A stretch of 64,000 bases of DNA from CAVXNB01 sp963763085 (lineage in GTDB: Bacteria; Actinomycetota; Acidimicrobiia; Acidimicrobiales; Bog-793), in the NCBI GenBank assembly GCA_963763085.1, contig CAVXNB010000003.1:1-64000 (forward strand), in the 5' to 3' direction. Of this stretch, positions 23,482 through 34,205 are shown in pieces. Numbering within the stretch: position 1 is the first letter of the stretch; each line of letters begins with the position of its first letter. The notes beneath the pieces were generated by a model. It did no database searches. It was not told where the DNA came from and saw nothing but the letters and a program-made list of their open reading frames with translations. Position numbers and translations under genes: made by a program.

Positions 23482-24906
23482 TTAAGTTTTCTTGAGACAT
23501 TCCGCACATGAACAGCGAAATGGATCGGCTTTCGTTCCATCACAATAATAGCTAAATCTCTTAATAGTGTTCACATTTAGAGAGTAAAGTAGAATCGCTT
23601 ACCATTCAACCTTGTTGAGACCATTTCGTTGCATAAATGAAGCAGCAGTGATTCGCTCATCAAAAGGATTCGGCTCCAGGATTTCCGAATTGTAACATGG
23701 GAGATAACTAGGGATCGAACATAGATTAAGAATCATTTTTTGAATGGGAGCTTGATAGGCGACATACAGTTTCTTTAAACTGCTGAGAGGATTTCTCTCC
23801 GTAAGTCGGATTGTGCCATTGCTCGAAGATAAGGGCCATTTCCTACATAATAAAGCATAATGGTAATATCAATGAAATTCCATTGATATCTTACAAAACC
23901 TCCAAGGATGTGTTTGAATGAAGGTTCAGAGTAACGTAACTATAATATATTTTCCATGTTAGAATCAATCTTGACAATAATATGTCGGACTTACTGAGCA
24001 AATTCTTGATGAGAATATACTTCACTAATGGTCGAGGAATGAAGGAATTAAGAGCCGATTTGGATATGGAATGGACAGAAACGCTTACATTTCCTTAAGA
24101 GCATGACATTTCTCCACGTTAATACATAATCCAGTACTAATAAATGTACGTCTTTCAATGATGTCCTTGCTTGATTTAGGACAGTATATGACAAGCTTCT
24201 TCAATTCATGGGGTGGATAGACCTCCTCATTCACATCAGGATGCACTACGTATAGCGTCTTCAGGGAATTAAAATAGCTGAAAAAATGAAACTTGGCTAA
24301 TTCAGTGTGATAGCGGAAATTTCTCATGTGAAATACATCCAAATTCAATGATTTCATCTCTTGGAAGAATTCATTCGAAAGTTCGACCCCACAAAGCATT
24401 AAACATTTCAGATTCTTGAATGACACTTTAAGGAAAAGAAATGTTAGGAAGTTGCGAGTGTCGACATACGGCTTCGGTGATCTGGATACTTGAATAATCA
24501 TGGAGCGCACTTCATCAGACGAAATCTTCTCGGCAGTTGTATTGGCAAACAAATGAATGGAAAGGTCCTTGGGAATATCATGGTCCTTCATGAAAAACTT
24601 TGCGTTGCGCCATAAGCATGTGTTGCCTTCGTTTCCAATTGTATCGACAATAAATCCTGAAGTGGCTCGGTCAGGGTTATTCTCCGAGGCTAATGCTCGA
24701 AGAAACCAGGTGTTCGGCTGATTTCCAATGTATTTACAAGTGGCAATCAAATTTAACATCGTTCTAACATCAGCAAACCCGCCAATTTTTAGTAGGATTT
24801 CTATGGGAAATATAGATGAAGTTAAAGCACCGCTTGGTTCGGAAGCGAGTATCAAGGGCGTAAACTCTATCTGTATTTGCTTTGGCAAGGAAAAGGCACT
24901 GCCCAT
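23482..24906 (-). CDS. F-box/LRR protein b, single module
   Basis: Single-module copy starting MGSAFSLPKQIQIEF at 24906 (Gly2, Ser6). Exon 1 is 24089-24906 and carries the F-box (IFPIEILLKIGGFADVRTM) and LRRs (NLKCLMLCGVELS, NSLKTLYVVHPD). The 45-nt exon 3 encodes YVTLNLHSNTSLEV, a clear leucine-rich repeat. Exon 4 remains open. The last exon encodes CYYCDGTKADPFRCSCAEC. It stops a few codons early (TAA at 23482-23484) because CAA has become TAA in KKTQGQ. It is not fused to the neighbouring gene. Likely an SCF substrate receptor, by family. Confidence 0.8.
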
Positions 24907-26650
24907 GTTTCAATAATCGTGGTTGAGGTCGAAAACCTGGGGAATAGTTGGGGTAAAAAAAAAGTGGAACAAGTTCGTTGAAAAGTCGAAGAAGGAATTT
25001 GTGAGGGCTTTCATTGTTGTTGAAGCATTCAATTCGCGACTATTATAGTTCTTAGAACCTCCCGACCACGTGGTCTTTCGCTTCGATAATTTCGAAAACA
25101 AATGGAAAACGTCCTGAACTAAATTTAGTAACTTGTCCATCAGCCAAAATAGCAACAAATTCGTAACGAATTTAAGGTTCGTTCGTTGACGGAAATGCAA
25201 ATCGACAAATTTCGCAAAGTTGCAAATATCTGAGCGATTTTCGAAAAATGTATTGTAGCCGGTATTTCGATAGTGTCCCAACAAATGGCCAGCCATTGAT
25301 CAAGCATAGGATTCTTCTCTTTCCCAAGATTAAGAAGTTCATCTCCTAACATAATTTAAGTATTTTTCAAAACAAAAGAGACTCAATGAAGCTCTGATAT
25401 TCACATATGAAAGAAAGGAAGCCGATATAATTGGTCACTCGAAGTACTCATGAAACATTCTTACGTGTAAGGTCCAGACAATCTATCACCCCAGAAATGA
25501 TGATGATTCATGATCAATAAATTGATCGACTAATTTGTTTTGGATGAATGGCATATTGTGATGGATTTACATTTTCTTACTCATAAGACATATTTTTGAT
25601 CCAATGATTGGGATTTCGATTTTCCCATCAACCGGAACTTTATAGAGACCACAAGAAAGCTGACTAGATAGAATTTGCCTTGATTGAAGAAAAGATGTGA
25701 GTTCAACGACATAATTTGTAGGCTTCCTTCATAGAAGAAAATAATAACGAATCGTGTACTATGCAGAGAGTTGGATCCTGTGGACTTGAAACACAATTTG
25801 TTTGCCGTACGATATCATATCTTTGTCGGATCCTCCTGCCAAATGGTTGGAATGTTTATCGGAAGCTATAGGCAAGAAGAAAGAGGCCAACTATCCATAT
25901 GAGAGCTTTTAAATGGCTGAAGATCATTAAGAAAAGCTTGCTAGGCAATATTAGAATAATGGCTCATATTTGTTGCTTCCGAAAAAGGAATTCATAGTAC
26001 CGAAAATTTACATTTCTGAATATCATTTCATGAGGATTTGATTTTATATCCTACCTAGCAATAGTAGACCATGGAAAGATTCTTTTCATCAATGAAAGAG
26101 TCAAAACAAAAAATACTTGATGAAAAAAAGTGTTGGTAATAATGCTCATGCAGGCTGGTTTAATTGATTCCTTGATTCCCAATTCTTTCCTGGCCACCTG
26201 GCATGAATTAAATGATGGACCCAAACAAATCGAATGATTCTTTTTATTTCCTAAATTCGAATTTCTTCAGTCTGAATTGGCTATCAACAGTCGAAGATGA
26301 ATAAATTCTTTGGTAAAAAAGGTTCGTAGAGATATTCAATAGCGGTTATCGATTTGACCCTTTTATCATATCAAAAAGAGAGTACACAAGCCGAAATCAC
26401 TGAAATCGATAGGAAATAAAGGATTTATCAACGGCAAAAGCCAATAGTGAATTCCGTGGAAGTGAACTTCCTGAATTTTCAAACTTTCCTGGCTATAGTG
26501 CATCGAATTAAAAGCCCGATCTATGAGAACTGATGAGGGAATTTGGTTTTCTTCTTCGCGGAAGGAAGTGCCTCTTATTCACATGATCTCGAAGAACAAA
26601 AGAATGCGAATACCATTTCGAAGCGAAATCACAATTGAAAATTTACCAAT
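24907..26650. repeat. array spacer 7 (homologous intergenic unit)
   Basis: Spacer between loci b and a with the standard block order. The leader block stays open for 128 codons on the minus strand (24910-25296), but a stop separates that frame from the ATG of gene b, so I read it as 5' leader. A GLYKVLVDEG-like copy lies near 25590-25660. Confidence 0.8.
25040..25048 (-). promoter_or_regulatory. TATA-like element of gene b
   Basis: CTATAATAG on the minus strand, about 135 bp before the ATG, at the position of TTTAAATAG in sister genes. Confidence 0.35.
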
Positions 26651-26655
26651 TTATT
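26650..26655 (-). terminator. AATAAA poly(A) signal overlapping the stop of gene a
   Basis: The minus strand reads CAATAAATTGG, and the TAA stop (26651-26653) is inside the hexamer. Confidence 0.5.
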
Positions 26656-29600
26656 GAGTGGATTGACCTTGAGTCTTCCTGAGACATTCCGTACATGGAC
26701 AATGAAATGGATCGACTTTCATTCCATCACAATAATAGCTAAATCACTTAATAGTGTTCACACTTAGAGAGTAAAGTAGAATCACTTACCATTCAACCTT
26801 GTTGAGACCATGTTGTTGTATAAATGAAGCAGGAGTATCAAAAGTGGGCCAACCAGAATCAGAAAACGTCACTAGGATTTTTGAATTGTAACATGGGAGA
26901 TAACTAGGGATCGAAAATAGATAAGAGTCACTTTTTGAATGGAAGCTTGATAGGCGACGTACAGTCTCTTTAGGCTACTAAGACGATTGAAGCCAATACC
27001 GATTTTGCCACGGATCGAAGATAAGTGCCATTTCCTATATAATAAAACACAATGGTAAAATCAATGAAATTTCATTGATTTCTTACAAAACCTCCAGGGA
27101 TTCGTTTGAACGAAGGTCCAGATTAACGCAACTATGATATAATTTCCGTGTTAGAATCAATCTTGACAATAATATGTCGGACTTACCCAGAAAATTCTTG
27201 ATGAGAATACACTTCACTAATGGTCGAGGAATAAAGGAATTAAGAGTCGATTTAGATATGGAATGGACGAAACGCTTACATTTCCTTAAGAGCATGGCAT
27301 TTCTCCACGTCGATGCATAATCCAGTATCAAAAACTTTACGACTTTCAATGATGTCCTTGCTTGATTTAGGACAGTATATGACAAGCCTCTTCAATTTAG
27401 CGGGTGGAAAGACGAGCTGATCCTCATCAGGATGCATTACATATAGCGTCTTCAAGGAGCTACAATAGCGGAAAAATTCATTCTTGGCGAAACTGGTGTG
27501 ATATTGGAAATTTCTCATGTGAAATACATCCAAATTCAATGCTCCTATCTCTTGGGAAAAGTCATTCGAAAGTTCAATCCCACAAACCATTAAACATTTC
27601 AGTTTCTTGAATGACACTTTGGAGAAAAGAAATTTTAGGAGCTTGCGAATATCGTGATGTGGATCAGATGGGTTGGATGAATTGGATAGTCCAGATACTT
27701 GAATAATCATAGAGCGCACTTCATCAGACGAAATTTCATTGGCAGTTGTATTGGCAAACAGATGAATGGAAAGGCCCTTTGGAATAGCATGGCCTTCTAG
27801 AAGAAATTTTGCGTTGCGCCATAAACATGTGTTGCCTTTGTTTCCAATTGCATCGATAATAAATCCCGAAGTGGCTCGGTCAGGGTTGTTCTTCGATGCT
27901 AATAGTTGAAGAAACCAGGTGTTCAACTGATTTCTAATGTATTTACAAGTGGCAATCAAATTTCGCATCGCTTCAACACTAGCAAACCTGCCAATTTTTC
28001 GTAAGATTTCCACGGGAAGCATAGATGAAGTTAAAGTACCGCTTGGCTCGGAAGCGAGCATCAAGGGCGTAAACAATAACTGCATTTGTTTTGGCGAGGA
28101 GGACTCGGACACCAACGACATTTCTCTTGGCGAGGAAGGCTTGGACACTAACGACACTTGTTTTGGCGAGGAAGGCTTGGACACCAACGACATTTGTTTT
28201 GGCGAGGAGGAAGTGGATTGGCCTTGAGTTTTACTGAGACATTCCGCACATGAACAGTGAAATGGGTCGGTCTTCGTTCCATCACAATAATAGCTAAATC
28301 ACTTAATAGCGTTTATATTTAGAGAGTAAAGTAGAATCACTTACTATTCAACGCTGTTAAGACCATTTTGCTGCATAAATGAAGCAGCAGTATATAAATC
28401 AGGAGCACACGATTCTAGGATTTTTGAATTGTAACATGGGAGAGAACTAGGGATCGAAAATAGATTAAGAGTCATTTTTTGAATGGAAGTTTGATAGACA
28501 ACGTACAGTTTCTTTAGGTTACTAAAATGATTGCCCGGCACAAGAGCGATTCTGCCACTGCTCGAAGATAAGTGCCATTTACTACATAATAAAGCATAAT
28601 GGTAATATCAATGAAATTCCATTGATTTCTTACAAAACCTCCAAGGATGTGTCTGAACGAAGGCACAGATAAAGGAAACTATATTATAATTCCCATGTCA
28701 GAATTAATCTTGACAATAATATGTCGGACTTACCCATCAAATTCTTGATGAGAATACACTTCACTAATGATTGAAAAACAAAGGAATTAAGAGTCGATTT
28801 GGATATGGAATGGACAGAAACGCTTACATTTCCTTAAGAGCATGACATCTATTCACGTCGATATCTAATCCAAAAAAAGGAGCTTCATCTTGATCAATCA
28901 TGTGCTTGCTTGATTTGGGACAGTATATGACAAGCTTCTTCAATTCCTTGGGTGGCCAGACGGGCTGAAACTCATTAGGATGCACTGCATATAACGTTTT
29001 TAAGGAATTACAATAGTGGAGAAAATCAGAAAGGGCTAAATCAGTGTGATAGCTGAATTTTCTTATGTGAAATACATCCAAATTCAATGTTCCTATCTCT
29101 TGGGAAAATTTCTTCGAAAGTTCGATCCCACAAAACATTAAACATTTCAGATTCTTGAATGATACTTTGGAGAAAAGAAATTTTAGGAATTTGTGAATAT
29201 CTTCATACGACACCTGTGATCCGGATAACTGAATAATCATGGAGCGCACTTCATCAGATGAAATCTTCTCGGTAGTTGTATTGGCAAACAGATGAATGGA
29301 AAGTTCCTTGGGAACATTATGGTCCTTTATAAAAAACTTTGCGTTGCGCCATAAACATGTGTCGTCTTCGTCTCTAATTGCATCGACAATAAACCCCGAA
29401 GTGGCTCGGTCCGTATTGTTCTCCGAGGCTAATACTAGAAGAAACCATGTGTCCAACTGATTTCTAATGTATTTGCAAGTGGACATCAAAGTCAGTATCG
29501 TTTCGACACTAAAAAGCTTGGCAATTTGTAGGAGGATTTCTCTGGGAAGCATAGATAGAGATAAAGCACCGTTTGACTCGGAGATAGACTCGGAAAGGGA

Positions 29601-29672
29601 TATCAAAGGCTTAGTTATAGCATCTAGCATTGTTGGGACCCTTATGCTCATAAAGAGCTCCGACAATATCAT
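26651..29672 (-). CDS. Two-module F-box/LRR gene a (819 aa), array edge
   Basis: Complete two-module gene. Exons by frame and splice motifs: 28828-29672, 28734-28763, 28634-28678, 28507-28581, 28345-28446, 27280-28293, 27187-27216, 27087-27131, 26963-27034, 26790-26903 and 26651-26738, giving 819 residues. Module 1 starts MILSELFMSIRV, unlike the MGSAS starts elsewhere. Its F-box (MLPREILLQIAKLFSVETIL) is the most divergent of the array. Exon 27280-28293 joins cysteine cluster 1, a three-unit Ser-Pro linker and F-box 2 (MLPVEILRKIGRFASVEAMR). LRR segments span the short exons, e.g. CVNLDLRSNESLEV. The C-terminus is CYYCDGMKVDPFHCPCTEC plus a nine-residue tail. A second F-box in one chain is unusual for SCF receptors. 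Confidence 0.85.
28085..28205 (-). repeat. 36-bp coding minisatellite, about three units
   Basis: Three units encoding SSPKQVSLVSKP-like 12-residue repeats in the linker between the two modules of gene a. Homologous to the arrays at 1-164 and 15571-15797. Confidence 0.85.
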
Positions 29673-30147
29673 CTATGATTGTGAATTCGATGAAGGCGAT
29701 ATGGACGCCTATCTCATTCTAGCTCGGCCTGGCCAAAATTGCGAGTTTTGGACAGCATGTATATTATGTAAATTTGACCTTCGAGGCTTCATGACTTCAA
29801 GTTCGATAATAATTGTCAATGAAACTTCTGGTACCTATCATTGCCAAACACAAGATCCTGTAGGTCTTACTCATTGTAAAGCTTGCTTCGACGGATTTTC
29901 CCCGTTTTTGTACTGGGGAATTTTACCTTCAATCTTGGCAATCTTGTTTTTGTTCGTCTCTATGTGTGCAATTGGAAATCGGGAATCTTTAAAACCATGT
30001 ACCGAATGCTTTAGTTGTTTCCATGTTGCAAGCACAGTGCATGCTGTGAATCCGTTGATGAATTCTTGTTTCGTGATCTGTACTACAGGATTACCTGTGG
30101 TCGCATATAAAAGCAATGCCTATTCGAATATTCATATTTTTGTTTGA
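29644..30147 (+). CDS. Cysteine-rich single-pass membrane protein ORF
   Basis: An ORF of 167 codons from the first ATG outside the antisense shadow of gene a. It has about a dozen cysteines (for example CEFWTACILCKFD), an NET glycosylation site, and one strong membrane segment near residues 88-110 (WGILPSILAILFLFVSMC). A CAATAAAGG signal lies 84 bp after the stop, which supports a real transcript end. No signal peptide is visible at this start, so upstream exons may be missing, or the gene may have been cut when the array arose. It lies head-to-head with gene a, overlapping its first codons by 29 bp. Family not recognised. Confidence 0.4.
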   Translation: MLIKSSDNIIYDCEFDEGDMDAYLILARPGQNCEFWTACILCKFDLRGFMTSSSIIIVNETSGTYHCQTQDPVGLTHCKACFDGFSPFLYWGILPSILAILFLFVSMCAIGNRESLKPCTECFSCFHVASTVHAVNPLMNSCFVICTTGLPVVAYKSNAYSNIHIFV

Positions 30148-30230
30148 TTTGAGTGATTGATCGTAGAGAGATTAAATCCTCCGCAGTCGGTCTTGTTCTC
30201 TTTTTAGATATTTATTTTTGAACATTTTTC

Positions 30231-30236
30231 AATAAA
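30231..30236 (+). terminator. AATAAA poly(A) signal
   Basis: CAATAAAGG 84 bp downstream of the stop at 30147. The same nonamer follows the genes ending at 42037 and 61845. Confidence 0.5.
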
Positions 30237-30239
30237 GGT

Positions 30240-32689
30240 TCTTTCGGTACTGGTGAACTGAAACTCGATCTCTGGATTTTGGTAAGATTCCCTTAGGAAT
30301 CCATCCTAGAAGGATTTAAGGATATTTTGAATTTAGACGGTTTGTAGTCCGAAGTCAATTTTCACTCCCATAAGAAGTCAGTTGAAATGAAATAAGCTAG
30401 AAATTGCCTTTTATAGCGCTAAAACCATTTCCTCGAATCAAAGATATTTTTTTGTGTTGATAAAGAGAACAGAACCGAGCATTTACCCGAAATCGCTTCG
30501 TTTTCTCGTATGAGCAACTGGCTTTTGATTAGACATGTTCTATGAATGAGTTGATTTCATTATGGGAAGGCTAATTCAGACAATTTTTTTGGCATGCAAC
30601 CATATTTAGAAGGGATAATAAGTAGATACATTTCTTAAGACCAGTAAAACCATGCCACTCTTTCTAATAAAGTTCTCCGCAATGATAAACTGCATATTTT
30701 TTTTCTCGAGACGTACTTTCACAGTGAAAATGGTGGCAAGAAAGACAAAGACCCCATCTGGGTGAGTTGTCTTGATATCTGCGCAAAAGATGCCAGGATG
30801 ATGGTTGTACCTTGCCAAATATCAGTTCATCCAAATCAATCAAAAACTCTGCTTTGAATGAACTTGTTAGAGTAGAAAAGCTGAGTACTAAGTGCTCACC
30901 TCACATTCTCGCGTCATAAATATGTGTTGAGAAGGAGAATAGCGACGATTCTGATTCAATCAGATTAAAAAGAGAGAGATTTGGATTCTTGTTAAAAAAA
31001 AAGACTGTTTGAGGCCCGAAACTCCTCAGGATCTGTTGCCCCTTCCCAACTATAAACTCAAATTGTGTACAGTTAGGATCTAAACCAAGACTTTCCCCAG
31101 AATCTAGTTGGCTTGACACAATCGCCCAATTTTTCCATTTTTGGGCACGGATTGACTGAAAATGGACCCAGAACATGTATATTTGTGGTTTCCTATCATC
31201 AGTATGCTTACGGATAAAATCTAAGTTCTATTCATCAAACATGAATAATGTATGCCACGAGCCAATTTTCGATCAATTAATTCTGGCAACAGATATAGAT
31301 GAATGCCTTGCAGACCGTCCAGAAACAATTTGGCCTATGATCTATTCTTATCTATAATATTTTATTGTCATAAATTGCTCGCATTATCAACCATGTCTAA
31401 GTGGACGCAATAGTTTGTAGGCGGGAATTAATGCCGACTATTGGCTATTTCCAATTACATGCCAACTCCTAAAGGAGATGACGACGGCTCACTGTGGTCA
31501 ATAACAAAGATGTCTTGGAGCTATTAATCCCTTAATTATTAATAGTTTCAATGTACGGATTACATTCAATGTAAATACCTTTATTAATATCATCCTGAAA
31601 TTGTCCATAATTTGCCCGACGAATGGAATGAGAAAAAGATTCGCTGGGATTCGTCGACCACAATCCAATTAGATTAGCTCGTTATCATCCTTTTGTCGGA
31701 AAGAACTGTTCGATATAGGATTTCGAGGTTATTCTCGTGCCTCGTCGTCACAATCACAGTTGTAGTCCTTGCGAATGCGACTAAAGAATAAATAATATTC
31801 CCGAAAGAGAAGCTATGTATTATTGCCTCCAAGGATAGGCATTCGAAAACTATTCAACCCAATGTGGCTCATTTGTATGTACGTTTATTACAGTGGCAAC
31901 AAAAGAATTATCATCATCTGTCACTCGATTAGCTCTCAAGATTGACGGCTTGTAACAAGATTTGCAGACAATAGGACTATTTTAGCTTATGTATTTGGTT
32001 CTACCATTTTAGGCTACATTTATTAGAGGGAAGACAACGATCAAAAAATCTGGAAACTTAAGGAGAATGGACATATTAACTCGAAGATTTTTCTATCTCC
32101 CCACGAGTTGCTATTTGAGCCCGAGTATCACGAGATGCTTCTTTGGTTCAAGATGACATTACATTGGTGACATCATGAGAAACGAAACCAGACTTCTGGG
32201 ATTCTATGATCCTTTAGGGTTGGGGGCATGGAAATCCAAGAAAAATGGGTATAAAACGACCATCCAATATTACTTAAAGAGGAATCCAGAAAAAGCAGGG
32301 GAAGTCGTCCTTCCAAGTACTTCCTGCAGCAGAATTAAGTTTAGACTAAACAATAGCTCCGAAGCCAGAGAAAACTACAAGGGGATCTGTATGTAACCGA
32401 GATGTCGATTACTTTCCACGTCTAGGGAAAGACTTCTCGAAGAAACAGTCGGAACTCTTTGGAGATGCATCTTCAATTTCGTTGTTCTTGAATAATCAAA
32501 ATGATTTGTAATATTTTGGTGTTAGATTCAATGAACCTTTCCGGGTTCTTCCAAAGAGAAAAGGTTGGAACTAATTTAGTCGACTGGACGAGAAACGGAA
32601 ACAATTCGAGTATAGAATCTCCAAATTTGACAACTATGAAACCCTATGGTCCCTCAATTACATAGCTACTCTTATATCATATTGACATT
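30240..32689. other. gene-poor stretch
   Basis: No convincing gene. Two minus-strand ORFs (30901-31176 and 30606-30818) have protein-like composition and splice-like edges (AT|GTGAGG near 30905 and AAA|GTACGT near 30715), so a short multi-exon gene is possible. I could not join them in one frame. Confidence 0.3.
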
Positions 32690-33044
32690 TAGTTAAAGAT
32701 TTTATTGGGAACAACAAAATAAAGCTTTTTTATTCTTAACTCTCCAATGACCTTCGTCATTTTGCCTTCCGAAATATCATTTTTTTTCGACCATCATCAT
32801 CCGAAAATCTTCTTCATTTGGCACAATTTAATAGGAATTCCAATACCATGGTGCATAGTATGTGTCCGGATCCATGCATTTAGAAAATAACCAAATATTT
32901 TGATGCTTCTTCATGTGACAGTCAAATTTGGTTCTGCTCCATCATCTAACGAGCTCTCGACAAACTCCCCTCCAGCAGCCAGTAGTTAGAGTGCACAATA
33001 TTCAAGAAGTGATCTGAAATGGTTCTGGGTGATCTGGATATTCT
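32690..33044 (-). pseudogene. decayed C-terminal half of the first Crinkler gene
   Basis: The sequence after the stop of the Crinkler ORF at 33045 still matches the C-terminal region of the second copy (36330-37979) in broken frames. Recognisable pieces are GGEFVESSLDDG (versus GGKFLGRSLDDG), MDPDTYY (versus TDPDVYY) and LRIKKLYFVVPNKIF (versus LKVDKFYFVVPDRIF). A block of about 35 residues found in the second copy is missing, and several stops are present. Confidence 0.65.
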
Positions 33045-34205
33045 TTACGGAAGGAATTCATTAGACTTCTCGTCTTGAGACTCTTCCAAAACAAGGTCTT
33101 TAACATATTTTGATGAAAACGTTGATGAATAGCCCGAATACTTTGGATTCACTTGACAATGCATAATGAAGTGGCTTATTTTACCCTCGTCGTACTCTGC
33201 GTCTGGAGGGGACCCAGAAAGTCTACGAATGGCTACAATGCTAATTGCGTGCTTAACGCTTCTTTTCAGATCATTTTTTCTTTCTAAAACGAATCTAGGG
33301 ATTCCCCCAATAAGATCATATCGTTCTTTAACCCATTGCAAATCTCTTGAATACAAAAATGCTGACAGTTTTAGTTCTTCCAGAGTCCAAACTGGAAGAT
33401 AATAAGGATGAGCAGAATAATTGTACTTATCAAACATTTTATCCTGTTTTTTTAAAGATGTAACCCAGATGGTAGTTGCATCGACTTCTGCTGGACGTGA
33501 TTCGGGAGAATCCGTGAGATACCAACTGCTCGGATCTTTCAGAAACTTTTCGACATCCCAGAATTCATGAGTTCTCCAGCATCCATCATTCTGGAATACA
33601 TACATACGTCCATTATCACTCTCTCGGCAAAGAACTACAGTCTTCGCAGCTTTCTCATTTGCCAATCTCCATAAAATATAAAACAAAAAAACGCTTTTTC
33701 CAATTCCTGGAGTTCCCGTAATGGTTATACGATGGCATCGCTTTCTAGGGTCCTTTGGATGAAGGTTGTTGCAAATAAGGGTAAACAAGTCTTCATATGC
33801 CTTTCGAATATAGATTGCCTTCATTTGTGTTGGAAGAAAGCAGGGCCTAATAGGAAAGTATAAAAAACCATCTTTGTTTGGTATTTCACGTAATGAATTC
33901 CAAAACGATGTTAATTCTACATCGGAAGCCAGTTTAGTTGGAACCAAAGGGAATGCTGAAAACTGAACACAGAGTGGGTTTTCTGACGAATTTCCTGGTA
34001 ATAGAGAAGAAATGGGCTCATTAAGTTCAATTGCGGTTCCAGAAGGTCCATAAAGGGTGATATAAGTTTTTTTTGGAATACGGTATTGTACTTCATTTCC
34101 GATTTGTTTAATGAAGTCGGCTACACATTCACAATCTTTGAAGGAAGCGCGACCAATATCTCCTTCTTTGTCTGCTCCATATTTTACCCATAATTTCTGA
34201 GACAT
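33045..34205 (-). CDS. Crinkler (CRN)/RHS-type P-loop protein, C-terminally truncated
   Basis: 386 residues. Residues 1-85 form a ubiquitin-like header typical of Crinkler-type proteins (KLWVKYGADKEGDIGRASF, TLYGPSGTAIELNEP). A P-loop NTPase domain follows, with an intact Walker A, GTPGIGKS at 164-171, and a Walker B-like segment WYLTD before the conserved ATTIWVTS strand. LIGGIPRFVLE and a sensor-like Arg region come next. Compared with the second copy the protein lacks the C-terminal nuclease-like region, which persists only as a relic downstream. Family knowledge: such proteins combine a header, an NTPase and a variable toxin or nuclease domain, and act as secreted or intracellular effectors; no signal peptide is visible here. 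The start is the only Met before the header. Confidence 0.75.
   Translation of the reverse strand: MSQKLWVKYGADKEGDIGRASFKDCECVADFIKQIGNEVQYRIPKKTYITLYGPSGTAIELNEPISSLLPGNSSENPLCVQFSAFPLVPTKLASDVELTSFWNSLREIPNKDGFLYFPIRPCFLPTQMKAIYIRKAYEDLFTLICNNLHPKDPRKRCHRITITGTPGIGKSVFLFYILWRLANEKAAKTVVLCRESDNGRMYVFQNDGCWRTHEFWDVEKFLKDPSSWYLTDSPESRPAEVDATTIWVTSLKKQDKMFDKYNYSAHPYYLPVWTLEELKLSAFLYSRDLQWVKERYDLIGGIPRFVLERKNDLKRSVKHAISIVAIRRLSGSPPDAEYDEGKISHFIMHCQVNPKYSGYSSTFSSKYVKDLVLEESQDEKSNEFLP

Noticed and set aside
24910..25296. Upstream exon or N-terminal extension of F-box genes in the leader block (also 21930-22037)
   Set aside because: In gene c the leader frame is open into the ATG, but sister genes have a stop just before MGSAS, so it is most simply a 5' leader.
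1..29672. CRISPR-like or transposon array as an explanation for the regular repeats
   Set aside because: The units are 1.5-3 kb genes with introns and coding constraint. There are no short palindromic repeats with unique spacers, no terminal inverted repeats and no transposase.
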